The notes: generated by a model not told the origin, from the letters alone. DNA of 64,000 nt from JABAAE01 sp905480545 (GCA_943788025.1 CALSOR010000004.1:124001-188000); one strand, 5' to 3'. Shown: positions 34,856 through 44,325, counted from the first letter of the stretch. Numbers and translations are program-made.

Positions 34856-35512
34856 ATGACAGAAAAAACCCACGTAGTATGGCATGAACACGCAGTCAAA
34901 AGAGATCGCGGTTGCGTTGTCTGGTTCACCGGCTTAAGCGGCAGTGGCAAGAGCACCGTCGCGAATTGCGTCGATCAAATGCTATTCGAAATGGCAACGT
35001 CCAATCAAACGTCGCGGCAAAGTTTTGTACTTGATGGTGATAATGTGCGACATGGTTTAAATGCATCACCAGAAAAACTGCTAGCAGTACACAGTGAAGA
35101 ATTTTCAAAACGATTTGGTTTGGGGTTCGGAACTCAGGACCGCGAGGAGAACATTCGCAGAATTGGGAGTGTCGCCGAAATTTTTTGCTCGGCTGGTATC
35201 GTGACCCTGACGGCGTTTGTCAGCCCCTACAGGCAAGACCGCGATCGAGTCCGCGATATTGTTGAACGTGGGGGCAAAAAGGGAGATTTTATCGAGGTCT
35301 TTGTCGATACACCGATCGAGATCTGCGAAAAACGCGACCCAAAAGGACTTTATAAAAAAGCGCGTGCAGGAGAGATCAAGAACTTCACAGGAATCAGCGA
35401 TCCGTATGAGCACCCTCTGAAACCGGAAATCAGACTAGATGGTGAAAATGAGAAGATTAACGAACTTGGCGAAGCAGTTGTTGATTACCTAAAGAATTGT
35501 GGCAAAGTTTAA
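34856..35512 (+). CDS. cysC: Adenylylsulfate (APS) kinase
   Basis: Phosphorylates adenosine 5'-phosphosulfate to PAPS for sulfation or sulfate assimilation. 218 residues: P-loop GLSGSGKST at 26-34, LDGDNVRHGL at 59-68, ENIRRIGSVAEIF, TAFVSPYRQDRDRVR, VDTPIEICEKRDPKGLYKKARAGEIKNFTGISDPYE. Between HGL and LGF there are 20 residues where the E. coli enzyme has 3, so there is a 17-residue insertion next to the active site. No ATP sulfurylase gene is adjacent. The tight spacing suggests co-transcription with the ACAD-like gene. Confidence 0.93.
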   Translation: MTEKTHVVWHEHAVKRDRGCVVWFTGLSGSGKSTVANCVDQMLFEMATSNQTSRQSFVLDGDNVRHGLNASPEKLLAVHSEEFSKRFGLGFGTQDREENIRRIGSVAEIFCSAGIVTLTAFVSPYRQDRDRVRDIVERGGKKGDFIEVFVDTPIEICEKRDPKGLYKKARAGEIKNFTGISDPYEHPLKPEIRLDGENEKINELGEAVVDYLKNCGKV

Positions 35513-35581
35513 ATAATTCTCACCTTCATGTTGAAGTTTGCCCCCAACGAACATAGATTGAAGCGATGAGTGGACGCAGCC

Positions 35582-35986
35582 ATGGCGATTTGCACGTCTT
35601 CCACCATTGAAACGGATTGCGACAACGTTTACCAAGCCAGCGATTTGGCAACGTTGTTTACAAAAGAACCATTCTTGAGGTCGACGGAAATGACCACGAC
35701 ATTTATTGATCACGCGATTCAAGCAGAGGACTTCGTCAAACCCGATCCTTTCGCAGCGAGTGAAACGAATCTAACCGATCAAGCATTCGCGGAAGATGTT
35801 CGGGATGCTTTTGCGCAAAGCCCAATCCAGGCGATCCGCCAATTGCAAGTCGAGCAAAATGGCAGCTCAATTTTGATTTCAGGTAGACTGCGTTCGTTTT
35901 ATCACAAACAATTGGCACAGGAAGTCGTCCGTACAATTAGCCCAAAATTACGGGTTGTCAATGCAGTTGAAGTTTACGACCAATAG
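35582..35986 (+). CDS. BON-domain-like small protein
   Basis: 134 residues from ATG 35582 (a GTG 12 bp upstream is also possible). The first 80 residues are polar without clear similarity. The C-terminal part, IQAIRQLQVEQNGSSILISGRL then KQLAQEVVRTISPKLRVVNAVEV, fits a single BON domain, a fold that tends to bind membranes or ligands. No signal peptide. Call by pattern. Confidence 0.6.
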   Translation: MAICTSSTIETDCDNVYQASDLATLFTKEPFLRSTEMTTTFIDHAIQAEDFVKPDPFAASETNLTDQAFAEDVRDAFAQSPIQAIRQLQVEQNGSSILISGRLRSFYHKQLAQEVVRTISPKLRVVNAVEVYDQ

Positions 35987-36050
35987 TTGTCAAACATTCG
36001 TTTGCAACCATTTGTTGTCGGGGCCACAATTCGCACAAACTAAATGCAGT

Positions 36051-36273
36051 GAGTGCCGATCTCTCAGTGCGATCTCTCAGTGCCGATCTCTCAGTGCCGA
36101 TCTCTCAGTGCCGATCTCTCAGTGCCGATCTCTCAGTGCCGATCTCTCAGTGCCGATCTCTCAGTGCCGATCTCTCAGTGCCGATCTCTCAGTGCCGATC
36201 TCTCAGTGCCGATCTCTCAGTGCCGATCTCTCAGTGCCGATCTCTCAGTGCCGATCTCTCAGTGCCGATCTGG
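36051..36273. repeat. 14-bp tandem repeat array, 16 units
   Basis: The unit is CAGTGCCGATCTCT. Thirteen perfect units run from 36078 to 36259. They are preceded by a variant first unit and a 13-bp unit that lacks one C, and followed by a last unit that ends in TGG. Because 14 is not a multiple of 3, all three forward frames translate as long Ser/Leu/Cys-rich repeats, so the open frames here carry no evidence of coding. It lies between the BON-like gene and the CsrA fusion gene. Confidence 0.95.
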
Positions 36274-36524
36274 ATAAAGAGCCGTCAAAGTCCGTAGCCA
36301 ATCAAAAACACTGTACAAGCGTTCACCATTCGTATTGACCGAGATAGGCAAATCTGCCTAAATACCTTTTCGAATGAACCGCAACGGCGGAAAAGGATTT
36401 TCTTCAACAGTTGTTGAGCCTGACATGACGTCAGACATTTGTTGTGACATGCGTGCACCTGACCAGTGCGATGCATTCCATTCAAAAACTCAAACTGCAA
36501 CTATCTTTTGGGAAGGAAACCACA

Positions 36525-37391
36525 ATGCTCGTTTTATCAAGACAACAAGATCAAAAAGTACTTTTTCCAAACCTGGGAATTACGGTTGAGATCGTTTCTA
36601 TTAAGGGCCGCAATGTGAAACTGGGGATCGATGCCCCTCCTGCGGTCCGAATTATCCGTGAGGAATTGGCAGATGAGTGGGATTTCAAACAACGAGAAAT
36701 GGCACCCTACGCAGACCCTCTGACGAAATCGGGGCAGCCTTCAAGTAATCATGCACTGAAAAAACAGTTAGAACAAATTGGGCACCTGGTTCAAGTCGCT
36801 CAGGAAAAACTGACAAAGGGACAAGTCAACGATGCAATCGAACACGTCGAATCAGCGTTGACCAACCTCAGCAATCTCGACCAATCGATCGAGTGCGAAC
36901 CTGCAGAAGTCGTTCGAGAACAAACTAAAAAATATGTCACGCAATTGGCCGATTCTAACGGCCACGACAAGGCCTCGCTTTCGAATAACTCTACTCATAA
37001 ATGGAAAGCGTTACTGGTCGAAGGTGACGCCAAAGAGCGAAAGTTGATTACGAAGGCGCTAGGATCAAGTGGAATTACCGTTAACGTTGCCAACAATGAT
37101 GAAGAAGCCATCGCCTTTCTGACGGCCAACGAAACTCCCGACTTCGTTTTAATCGACATGGAATCGCCCAAGATTACGGGATCCGAAGCAATTGAATTCA
37201 TTCGCGAAAATGATGAGTTCAGCGACCTTCCGATTTATGGCGTTTCGAGACTGAATCGATCGGATGCGAAATTCCGGAAAGGAAATGATGAAGGTCTTGG
37301 TTGGCTCGCGAAGCGAATCGAAGGAGGGCAAATGATCAAAAGAATTCTTGATGACGCAATGGGGATAAACCAAGCCATGCAATTGAACTAG
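36525..37391 (+). CDS. CsrA RNA-binding domain fused to a receiver (response-regulator-like) domain
   Basis: From ATG 36525 (AAGGA 7 bp upstream), 288 residues. Residues 1-50 are a complete CsrA: MLVLSRQQDQKVLF, the ITVEIVSIKGRNVKLGIDAP core and VRIIREEL. Arg6 and the Arg of IREEL, the RNA contacts in CsrA, are present. Residues 60-165 are polar and helical. Residues 170-285 form a receiver fold: LLVEGDAKE (acidic pair), a likely phospho-acceptor Asp in VLIDMESP, a Ser in IYGVSRL, and Lys in GWLAKRI instead of the usual Lys-Pro. This would tie post-transcriptional control to a phosphorylation-like input. No histidine kinase is adjacent. Confidence 0.9.
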   Translation: MLVLSRQQDQKVLFPNLGITVEIVSIKGRNVKLGIDAPPAVRIIREELADEWDFKQREMAPYADPLTKSGQPSSNHALKKQLEQIGHLVQVAQEKLTKGQVNDAIEHVESALTNLSNLDQSIECEPAEVVREQTKKYVTQLADSNGHDKASLSNNSTHKWKALLVEGDAKERKLITKALGSSGITVNVANNDEEAIAFLTANETPDFVLIDMESPKITGSEAIEFIRENDEFSDLPIYGVSRLNRSDAKFRKGNDEGLGWLAKRIEGGQMIKRILDDAMGINQAMQLN

Positions 37392-38232
37392 GTTACTACC
37401 CATACTTGATTCGTCGACCAGTTGATTCAGCGTTCACCCACTTCGCTATTTCCCAAGTCAATGCAATTGAATCAAATACGATCAGCTCCACAAGTCATTA
37501 CGTAGTTGCTCCCATAGCGATATCTCGCCATTGGATCCGCATACTTTTTTCGGCTGATAAACTCGCCATAAATGACCAACCCAGTTTTCCCAGATGCAAC
37601 AAGCTTTCCAAACGCTGCGCAAATTGAATATGAGTTAGCTTTTGGAAATGGGTCTGAGTCATGTGCCAACATGATGGGGCAAACTGGCAAAAAAAAACCA
37701 CACGAGCAAGATGGCAAAAGGGAAATCATCCATCGGCACATCGCGGATTTTTCATGCGATGTCGCTGCCAATCCAAATGCCGAAACGATCACCCGCTCAA
37801 TCGGCGTCCAGAGAAACGTAGATCTCGGATGCATCAGTCACAAAGACTCACAAGGACTGATTTTGGGTTGAACGTTATCCCGGGCCGACAATCGAGCCGA
37901 GTCATGACGCGTGAAGAATGACTCGTACCGCGATTAAAAGGCCAGTGGAACGGGCTTTCGCTTAAACGCATACCATTGAAAACAAGATCTAGAATTTCCC
38001 CACTGATTTTTCGCGGACTCGCATGGGTTCGATTATCAATAACGTCGTAAAAGCACAATCAAGATGCGCACTGGTGTGCGATTTGGCGCGCCTTCGCTCA
38101 CAATCAGCCTGCCGTCTCTGGCAATACACGGCATACGATTTGAGCCATTCTGGCCAGGCGACGGCACGGCGTTTGCGTCTCCTGTTTAACTATCGATAAT
38201 CTTCCCCAGCAAATTTTTAGTAGAAATCACGC
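37392..38232. other. Long region without a confident gene
   Basis: 841 bp. Several overlapping short frames exist (for example 37572-37871 plus and 37472-37834 minus), none with recognisable sequence or a ribosome binding site. CGAGTCAT (37898-37905) and ATGACTCG (37918-37925) form an 8-bp inverted repeat with a 12-nt loop and no T-run. The end next to 38233 should hold the CBS gene's promoter. Confidence 0.35.
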
Positions 38233-38649
38233 ATGAAAAAAAATGAATCTGTCTCAAAAATAATGACCAAGGAATTGATCACCATTCACGACGGAGAGCC
38301 AGTCTCAAAGTTGAGGAAGATCTTTGAGCAGGACAGCATTCACCATATCCCAGTTGTTAGCGGTGAGAAACTCATCGGAATTGTCAGCTGGAACGACTTC
38401 ATGCGAGTTTCGTTTGGTGAGTTTGGCAACCAGAACGTAAACGGGTTGGACGCGATACTTGACCATACCTATAAAATACACGACGTAATGCATCCGGAAC
38501 CGACGACCATGCCAAGCGATGGAACGATCCGCGACGCCGCTCGGGTGCTTGGTTCGAGCGACTTTCATTCACTTCCCGTCGTTGAGGGTGAAAAGCTGGT
38601 GGGCTTGGTGACCTCGACTGACCTGATCAACTACCTAGCAGATCAGTAA
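38233..38649 (+). CDS. CBS-domain-pair protein
   Basis: 138 residues that are almost entirely two CBS motifs (a Bateman module): VSKIMTKELITIHDGEPVSKLRKIF with HHIPVVSGEKLIGIVSWNDF, and VMHPEPTTMPSDGTIRDAARVL with FHSLPVVEGEKLVGLVTSTDLI. Such stand-alone modules bind adenine nucleotides and regulate partners. The partner is unknown. A strong hairpin follows the stop. Confidence 0.9.
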   Translation: MKKNESVSKIMTKELITIHDGEPVSKLRKIFEQDSIHHIPVVSGEKLIGIVSWNDFMRVSFGEFGNQNVNGLDAILDHTYKIHDVMHPEPTTMPSDGTIRDAARVLGSSDFHSLPVVEGEKLVGLVTSTDLINYLADQ

Positions 38650-38665
38650 ACCCAAATGGTGAAAT

Positions 38666-38690
38666 GTTCCGCTTTCATCGAAAGCGGGAC
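38666..38690 (+). terminator. Hairpin after the CBS gene
   Basis: GTTCCGCTTTC-ATC-GAAAGCGGGAC forms an 11-bp stem with one G-T pair, 17 bp after the CBS stop. No T-run follows, so it may stabilise the 3' end or act as a weak terminator. Confidence 0.5.
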
Positions 38691-38777
38691 ACAACAGGAA
38701 ATCCAAATTCATGAAATACCTCGCCGAGAAATCATTGAAATGGTTTCGGCCGAGGCGTTCCTTAAATCAATCGGTCC

Positions 38778-39836
38778 TTAAAATCGGACCCAGTCTTTTA
38801 GTTTTTCATGTTCAAAAATCATGTCATGTTGTATTTGCAGATCTTGACCTAAACCTGCTTGGCAGGCCGTTTCAAACATGGCGATCGCGATCGCGACGTC
38901 AACGTATGCCAAACCTACAGCGTTGAAATAGATTCTCTCGTCGTCGTCCTCTCTTCCTGATTTGGCACCAATCACCAACTCTTCCAGGTTCGCGTACACA
39001 TCGCCGTCGGTGAGCTCGCCGTCCTTATACATTCGACTGAGCGTCTGCGTTCGATGTTTGACCGTCTCCCAGTCATCGCAAACGATTTTGTCACACTGCT
39101 TGGCAACCGCATATTCATCTTCCCAGCCTCCGACGTGACTGTAAAAAGCACCTTTTTTCATCCACTCTGCCTTCAGCAATGGGGCTTGTGCGCTCGTTGC
39201 TGTAACAATGATATCCGCTCCATCAACAGCGTTCCTCAGGTCCGAGTTAGCGGCCAAAAATTCCATGTCAGGGATGATGGATGACATTTCGCGAACAAAC
39301 TGTTCTTCTTCCGAACTTTGCTTTGCGGCAACGCCACATCTTTTGAGCGATGGTATCGCAGTTTTCATTGCGATTAGATGCATCTTCGCTTGTTCACCTG
39401 CGCCGATAAATCCGATCGACTCAGAGTCTTGACGCGCTAAATATTTGGCAGCCAAGGCACCCATGGTTCCGACCCGAACGTTGGAACACAAAGTGCCTTC
39501 CATAAATGCAATAGGAAATCCATGCTCAATCTCCGACAAGATGATTACCGCGGAAAGATTCTGAATACCGTGTTTGATCGGGTTTGGTGGAAAGACCGAC
39601 ACCCACTTCATGCCGCAAATACGCTTGCTCTTAAAGGTTGCTGGAAGACAATTAATTCGCTCTTGAGTGTCGTCGTTAAAGATCTGCACAATCTTTTCTG
39701 GAAAAAGCACATCGCCTTCGTTAAACGCCCGAAGCGAACTCTCGGCAGCTCTCATCGCCATATGAATGTCCAAGCAGCCGGCAGCGAGGAGATCTTCCTG
39801 CGAAAAGAAATGGCAATGAATGTCATGGTTGGCCAT
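38778..39836 (-). CDS. Ornithine cyclodeaminase/mu-crystallin family protein
   Basis: 352 residues from ATG 39836 (MANHDIHCHFF). The frame is open to 40037, but those residues are not conserved. Landmarks: EKIVQIFNDDTQERINCLPA, GMKWVSVFPPNP, SIGFIGAGEQAKMHL for NAD binding, and VDGADIIVTATSAQAPLL. The family includes ornithine cyclodeaminase, ketimine reductases and opine- or amino-acid-forming enzymes, so the substrate is open. Single leftward gene with a long upstream region. Confidence 0.85.
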   Translation of the reverse strand: MANHDIHCHFFSQEDLLAAGCLDIHMAMRAAESSLRAFNEGDVLFPEKIVQIFNDDTQERINCLPATFKSKRICGMKWVSVFPPNPIKHGIQNLSAVIILSEIEHGFPIAFMEGTLCSNVRVGTMGALAAKYLARQDSESIGFIGAGEQAKMHLIAMKTAIPSLKRCGVAAKQSSEEEQFVREMSSIIPDMEFLAANSDLRNAVDGADIIVTATSAQAPLLKAEWMKKGAFYSHVGGWEDEYAVAKQCDKIVCDDWETVKHRTQTLSRMYKDGELTDGDVYANLEELVIGAKSGREDDDERIYFNAVGLAYVDVAIAIAMFETACQAGLGQDLQIQHDMIFEHEKLKDWVRF

Positions 39837-40834
39837 CGGTGATCTTTCTGAATTTCTAGTAGAGACAGGGGTTTGAAATGTTGGTTCGCTACGAAAGCAA
39901 GCAAAAAAATCAAAGGTGATTCTTCGCACGTTTGTTGCATGTGCAAACAACTGCACGCCGAGTAATTCAAATTCCGACGAGAGGATGTTCTGCGAGTTTT
40001 CACATCTGCGAATTAAGGCAACTCCCGTGCCAAACATCTAATGCAAATTCGACCACGGACCAATCGCATACGATGGCTGCACCGCGGTGCCACGATAGTC
40101 TTGCACGTCGACTTGGGGACTCGTCAAGATTGAGCGGGCCGGTAACGACGTTCGCAAGGGAGCGGAATTCCACCACGCGGCAGTGATCGCCGCATCACAC
40201 GACCGGCCTACAAAGGGCGACATAAATTAATTTTTCGCGTCAAATCTAATGACTTCCATTTGCGATTTTGTCTCATTACCAAACCGCTTGGTGGATTCAA
40301 TGAGTCGATGCAATGGCATCATGCGACAGCACAAGACCAACGCAATCAACCCCCCCCTCAGGCTCTCGCAGATGCATTGGTCCCCACCGCCTTTCCGAAA
40401 GTCAGACTGGACAGCCAGCCAAATGATTTCTTTTCCCCAAAACATCCCCGATGCAATGACGAACTTCACAGCCAGATCCCCAAGCCGAAACGAATTTTCA
40501 CAAATTGTGAATGGCGTTTCCAATCCGCTCTAGACGGGATAATCGGTTGCATTCCCGAAAACCGTCACAAACGAGGCGAAACCAACGCGAAATACGATCA
40601 AACGACTTTTTTGAATTGCTTGTAAAGCTGCCTGAACCAAATTATCATCAAAGAATGTTTGTGCGGTTGTTTCTGCGCAAATCTAATGGTTGATCGCAAC
40701 GACCACAGGATGTCGCGACCACGAGATTTCGTATTGTCGCGACGAATGATTGAAATCACGGCAAAACATCGCGAAAGCGGCGGGCATCGTGGTTTTCAAT
40801 TGATAATCAAACTTATGAAAAAGGAGCCAATTGA
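39837..40834. other. Long divergent intergenic region with a GC-rich structured core
   Basis: 998 bp between two divergent genes with no convincing protein gene. Most of it is AT-rich, but about 40050-40215 is markedly GC-richer and contains several inverted repeats (see the separate entry). Small frames on either strand (40227-40523 minus, 40260-40625 plus) show no domain. Confidence 0.4.
40079..40208. ncRNA. Candidate structured RNA or folded DNA element
   Basis: GGCCGGT at 40137-40143 pairs with ACCGGCC at 40202-40208 and encloses a hairpin CGCGGC/GCCGC at 40176-40193. A perfect 12-bp palindrome, GCACCGCGGTGC, lies at 40079-40090. The segment is more GC-rich than its neighbourhood. On the minus strand it also encodes a 61-residue frame (40038-40223) containing WWNSAPLRTSLPARS. 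Known RNA classes (RNase P, tmRNA, SRP) were considered and not matched. Strand is undetermined. Confidence 0.2.
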
Positions 40835-41821
40835 ATGGCCAGGAACGGGATCTTCTTCGGCATTGCATCAGCAATTGCAATTTTGAACTCAACGGTTTTA
40901 GCGACTTCGACGAATCGGCTTTCGGCGAACGATGAAATTGCGATTACAGAACTCTACGGACAGGCAGTTCACGCCTACTTCGACGGTGATTACGAAAATG
41001 CGAACAAGGGCTTAACCGATGCGATTGAGTTGGGGACCGATGATCCTCGTGTTTATTACTTTCGTGGTCTCACAAAACGGATGTTGGGGCGAAATGACGA
41101 AGCAACAAAAGATTTCGAAGCGGGTGGAAAATTGGAAGCATTAGCTGCCGCGCAGTTCTATCCAATTGGTCGATCTCTGGAACGGGTTCAAGGTGAAGCC
41201 CGAATGGAAATTGAGAAGATCCGTAAGCAGGCGAAAATTGCGATTCGCTTGCGAGAGAAGAAAATCGAAGACGCTCGAATCGAATCATTTAAACGTAACG
41301 AGAAAGTCCGCCAGCCAGTCAAGACAACTCCGCTTCCAAAACCGAACTCCAATGCCGCGAGTCAGGACGATCCATTTGGAACAGGAAATGGTAACGAAGT
41401 CCTTCCAACGGCCAACAGTCAACCGATGCCCAACCCTGCTGTTGTACCCAAACCAACAACTCAGCCTGATCCATTCGGCACACCAGAGAAATCCACTGAA
41501 CCTGCAAAAACAGACGGCGGAGCGGATCCATTCGGCACACCAGAGAAATCCACTGAACCTGCAAAAACAGGCGGCGGAGTCGATCCATTCGGCACACCAG
41601 AGAAATCAACGGAGCCTGCAAAAACAGGCGGCGAAGCGGATCCATTCGGCACACCGGATAAAACAACCAAGCCAAAGAAAACAGACGAAGAAGCTAATCC
41701 GTTCTTTGAGCCAGACGAAAAGGCTGACGAAAATGAATCGCAAGTTACGGATCCGTTTGCGGACCCCGAAAAAAAAGGGGACGACAAGAAAGAGTATAGC
41801 GAAGACCCGTTTGGAAATTAA
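40835..41821 (+). CDS. Secreted protein with TPR-like N-terminus and DPFGTP repeats
   Basis: 328 residues with a good ribosome binding site (AAAAAGGAG) and a signal peptide (residues 1-24, cleaved after VLAT). Residues 35-105 look like two TPR helices (LYGQAVHAYFDGDYENANKGL, with a following YYFRGLTKRMLGRNDEA). A charged helix follows, then a Pro/Lys-rich region with about four 57-bp units encoding DPFGTPEKSTEPAKT, and an acidic end. Function unknown; probably an envelope protein with a disordered tail. Confidence 0.75.
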   Translation: MARNGIFFGIASAIAILNSTVLATSTNRLSANDEIAITELYGQAVHAYFDGDYENANKGLTDAIELGTDDPRVYYFRGLTKRMLGRNDEATKDFEAGGKLEALAAAQFYPIGRSLERVQGEARMEIEKIRKQAKIAIRLREKKIEDARIESFKRNEKVRQPVKTTPLPKPNSNAASQDDPFGTGNGNEVLPTANSQPMPNPAVVPKPTTQPDPFGTPEKSTEPAKTDGGADPFGTPEKSTEPAKTGGGVDPFGTPEKSTEPAKTGGEADPFGTPDKTTKPKKTDEEANPFFEPDEKADENESQVTDPFADPEKKGDDKKEYSEDPFGN

Positions 41822-41856
41822 TCGTTGCCTCAGATTTCAGATGACATGAGTTCACT

Positions 41857-41892
41857 AAAAACACCGTCCCATTCTGGCGGTGTTATTTTTTT
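41857..41892 (+). terminator. Rho-independent terminator
   Basis: AACACCG and CGGTGTT form a stem with an 11-nt loop, followed by ATTTTTTT. It sits 36 bp after the stop of the DPFGTP-repeat gene. Confidence 0.85.
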
Positions 41893-41981
41893 CCCCTCGG
41901 TCAAGAGCCTCGTTTCTCCCAGCGTCGCTTGAACTCTTACAAGAGTTTCGCCTCCCGATTCCTCCCTAAGCTATCATCCCT

Positions 41982-44325
41982 ATGAAATACCTCCTAACTG
42001 TCCTTGCCATCGCCCTACCCTGCCAAGCGATATTTGGGCAAGCCATGGTGAACGAAATTTCACTGCGTGGTATCCAAATTGGCGTCGCGACCCAACTAAC
42101 GCTTAAAGGAAGCGGAATAAAAAAGGGAAGCCGAGTATTCCTTCCTTTTAAATTTCAGCAGAAAACAACCGAAGGAAAACGGAAGCACTCTATTAAGTGT
42201 TTCTTTAACGGCCGACCAAACCGTATCGCCCGGCGTCTATTCGCTTCGAATTGTCAACGAAGATGGAATCTCAAATCCGATTCAAATCGGGGTCGACCGC
42301 TTACCTCACAAGCCGTTCGAAACAACGAAACAAGAATTACCGGTGGCTATGACGGGGAAAATTGCAGGAGCGAAATTCGCCAAAACCAGTTTCTCGGCGA
42401 AGAAGGATCAGATTGTCATACTGGAATGTGAAGCAAATCGCTTTGGTTCCAAGTTACGACCCGTTGTTCGTGTTTACGATTCCCGTGGAAAACAGGTTGC
42501 GTTCAGCCAACCGATGAGGTCCCTTGGAGGTGATGCAAGATGCAAGCTGCTAACTCCCGAAGACGGTGAATATTTCGTTGAGGTGCACGACTTTTCGTTT
42601 CGCGGCGCATCACCCGGTTTCTTTCAATTGAAGATTGGCGAATTTAATTTTGCTGACATCTGTTTACCAATCGGCGCAAAAAAAGACTCTAAGTCGGTGC
42701 TGCGAATGATCAAGCATGAGCTTCAATCGGAATTCCTCGCTGAACAGTCGACAAATCAAATCGGATGGAATTCGGCAGCGGTGGGAAACCTTCCAATGTA
42801 TTCTGGAGTTCGCCCCGTCTTTTTGACATCCGATTTAGAAGAGTTTGTCGAGACAAAGCAGGCCGATGAGCCATTACTCGCTGGCGACATCCCGCTTGCC
42901 ATCAATGGTCGAATCGAAAAGGCTCGTGAAATCGACCGATACATTGTCAATGTGACACCCAATTCGAAATTACGATTCGACTTGATGGGGCGCCGTATTA
43001 ATTCGCCGATCGATGCTCGAATCACTCTGAAAAATGAGGCTGGAAACGTCCTCGCTGCCAACGACGACAGGTCAGGTCAACCTGATGCATTGCTCGATTA
43101 CACCGTGCCTGGCAACTTAAAAAAACTCCTTGTCGAAGTCAGTGACATCACAGCGCAGGGTAGCCAGTCAAATGTTTACCGACTTTCCATTGCTGATCAA
43201 TCGACTCCGGGTGTCACCGCCACGATTCCAGCTTCCAGCTTTAACATCGCTAAAAATTCAAACATGCTCATCCCCGTTTCGGTGACTCGCCAGAATTATT
43301 CAGGCGAAGTTCAAATCAACCTGCACACGCAAACTGCCGACAGTCTCGCCGTTTCAGGAAACCGAATCGCTTCTGATTCAGATGTTGGCTTGCTGACGGT
43401 GACTAACAATAGTGACTCACCGCAAGTTTTCACCCTAACGACAGTGATCAAGGCGGACGGTAAAAAAGTGATAAATGACATTGTGGCTGAAGTCCGATCA
43501 CCAGAAACATCAATGGCAAACGCCTTTAGTGTTCTTCGGAAGCAACTTGTCGCTGCCCCGATTCAATCCAAGCAGTTTGACATACAGTGGGTAACGCCAG
43601 TGGGTTCACTTGGTCTTTTGAATGGTGGACAACTCAAAACGAACGTTATCCTGAAAAAATCCGCAAATTTAAAAGGTATCGTCCGACTCCGCATGATTAC
43701 CAATCAGCGCATCCCGAAAAAACGAATCCGCAAAGACAACAAGGACACATTTGTAGATGATCTTGAACGAGTGTTGCGTGCTGACAACGTCGAGCTAACT
43801 GAATCACAAAACCAGGGCGAGGTTATCGTCAATGTCCCCGCAGATCTTTCGAACACCGTTTTTGATGCCGTTCTTGTCGCCGAATTACTTTCCGCTGACA
43901 AAAAATCTGTCATCTTATCAGCATCAACAAAAACTCAGGCGCTAAGATCAAGAGTCGCTTTGGAAGCCAAGTTAACCAATGGCAAGAGTATTGTATTGCC
44001 GAAGTCTGGTTCGGCAGAGCTGAATGTTGCCGGAACTATAATTCGTAACGGTATCAATGCGGTGGTGCGAGTTTCGATTGACGGCTTGCCTAAAGGAATC
44101 ACCGTTGCACCGTTCAATCTGCCGGCAGACCAATCTGAATTCAAGACGACGTTCTCGATTCCCGTGAACGCAGAACTACTGAAACTGACGAAGCTTTCAC
44201 TCAACTTTACGGCGATTGATAGCGACAATCCGAAATGGACGATCGCGAGAACCAAACCGCTGACCGTGAAAGTCAAATTGGCTCCAACGCCCAAAAACCA
44301 AACACCTGACGCGGCAAAGAAATAA
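41982..44325 (+). CDS. Secreted PPC-domain protein, frameshifted near its 5' end
   Basis: Two frames make one protein. The first (from ATG 41982) gives a signal peptide (MKYLLTVLAIALPCQAIFG) and a TLKGSGIKKGSRVFLPF strand region. Similarity then moves by +1 at about 42145-42180, inside A-rich runs, into the frame that reads NGSTLLSVSL, PGVYSLRIVNEDGISNP and on through 42343 to 44325. Two pre-peptidase C-terminal (PPC) domains follow (MTGKIAGAKFAKTSFS and LAINGRIEKAREIDRY), then beta-sandwich-like repeats. Similar exported proteins are common in planctomycetes; their role is not known. Either a real frameshift or a homopolymer error. Confidence 0.75.

Noticed and set aside
36049..36338. Long open frames of Ser/Leu/Cys/Asp-rich repeats
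   Set aside because: They come from the 14-bp tandem repeat, which is open in all three forward phases; no start signal or domain.
37472..37871. Overlapping frames of 99 (plus) and 120 (minus) residues
   Set aside because: Neither shows a domain, signal or ribosome binding site; they are antisense to each other, so at most one could be real.
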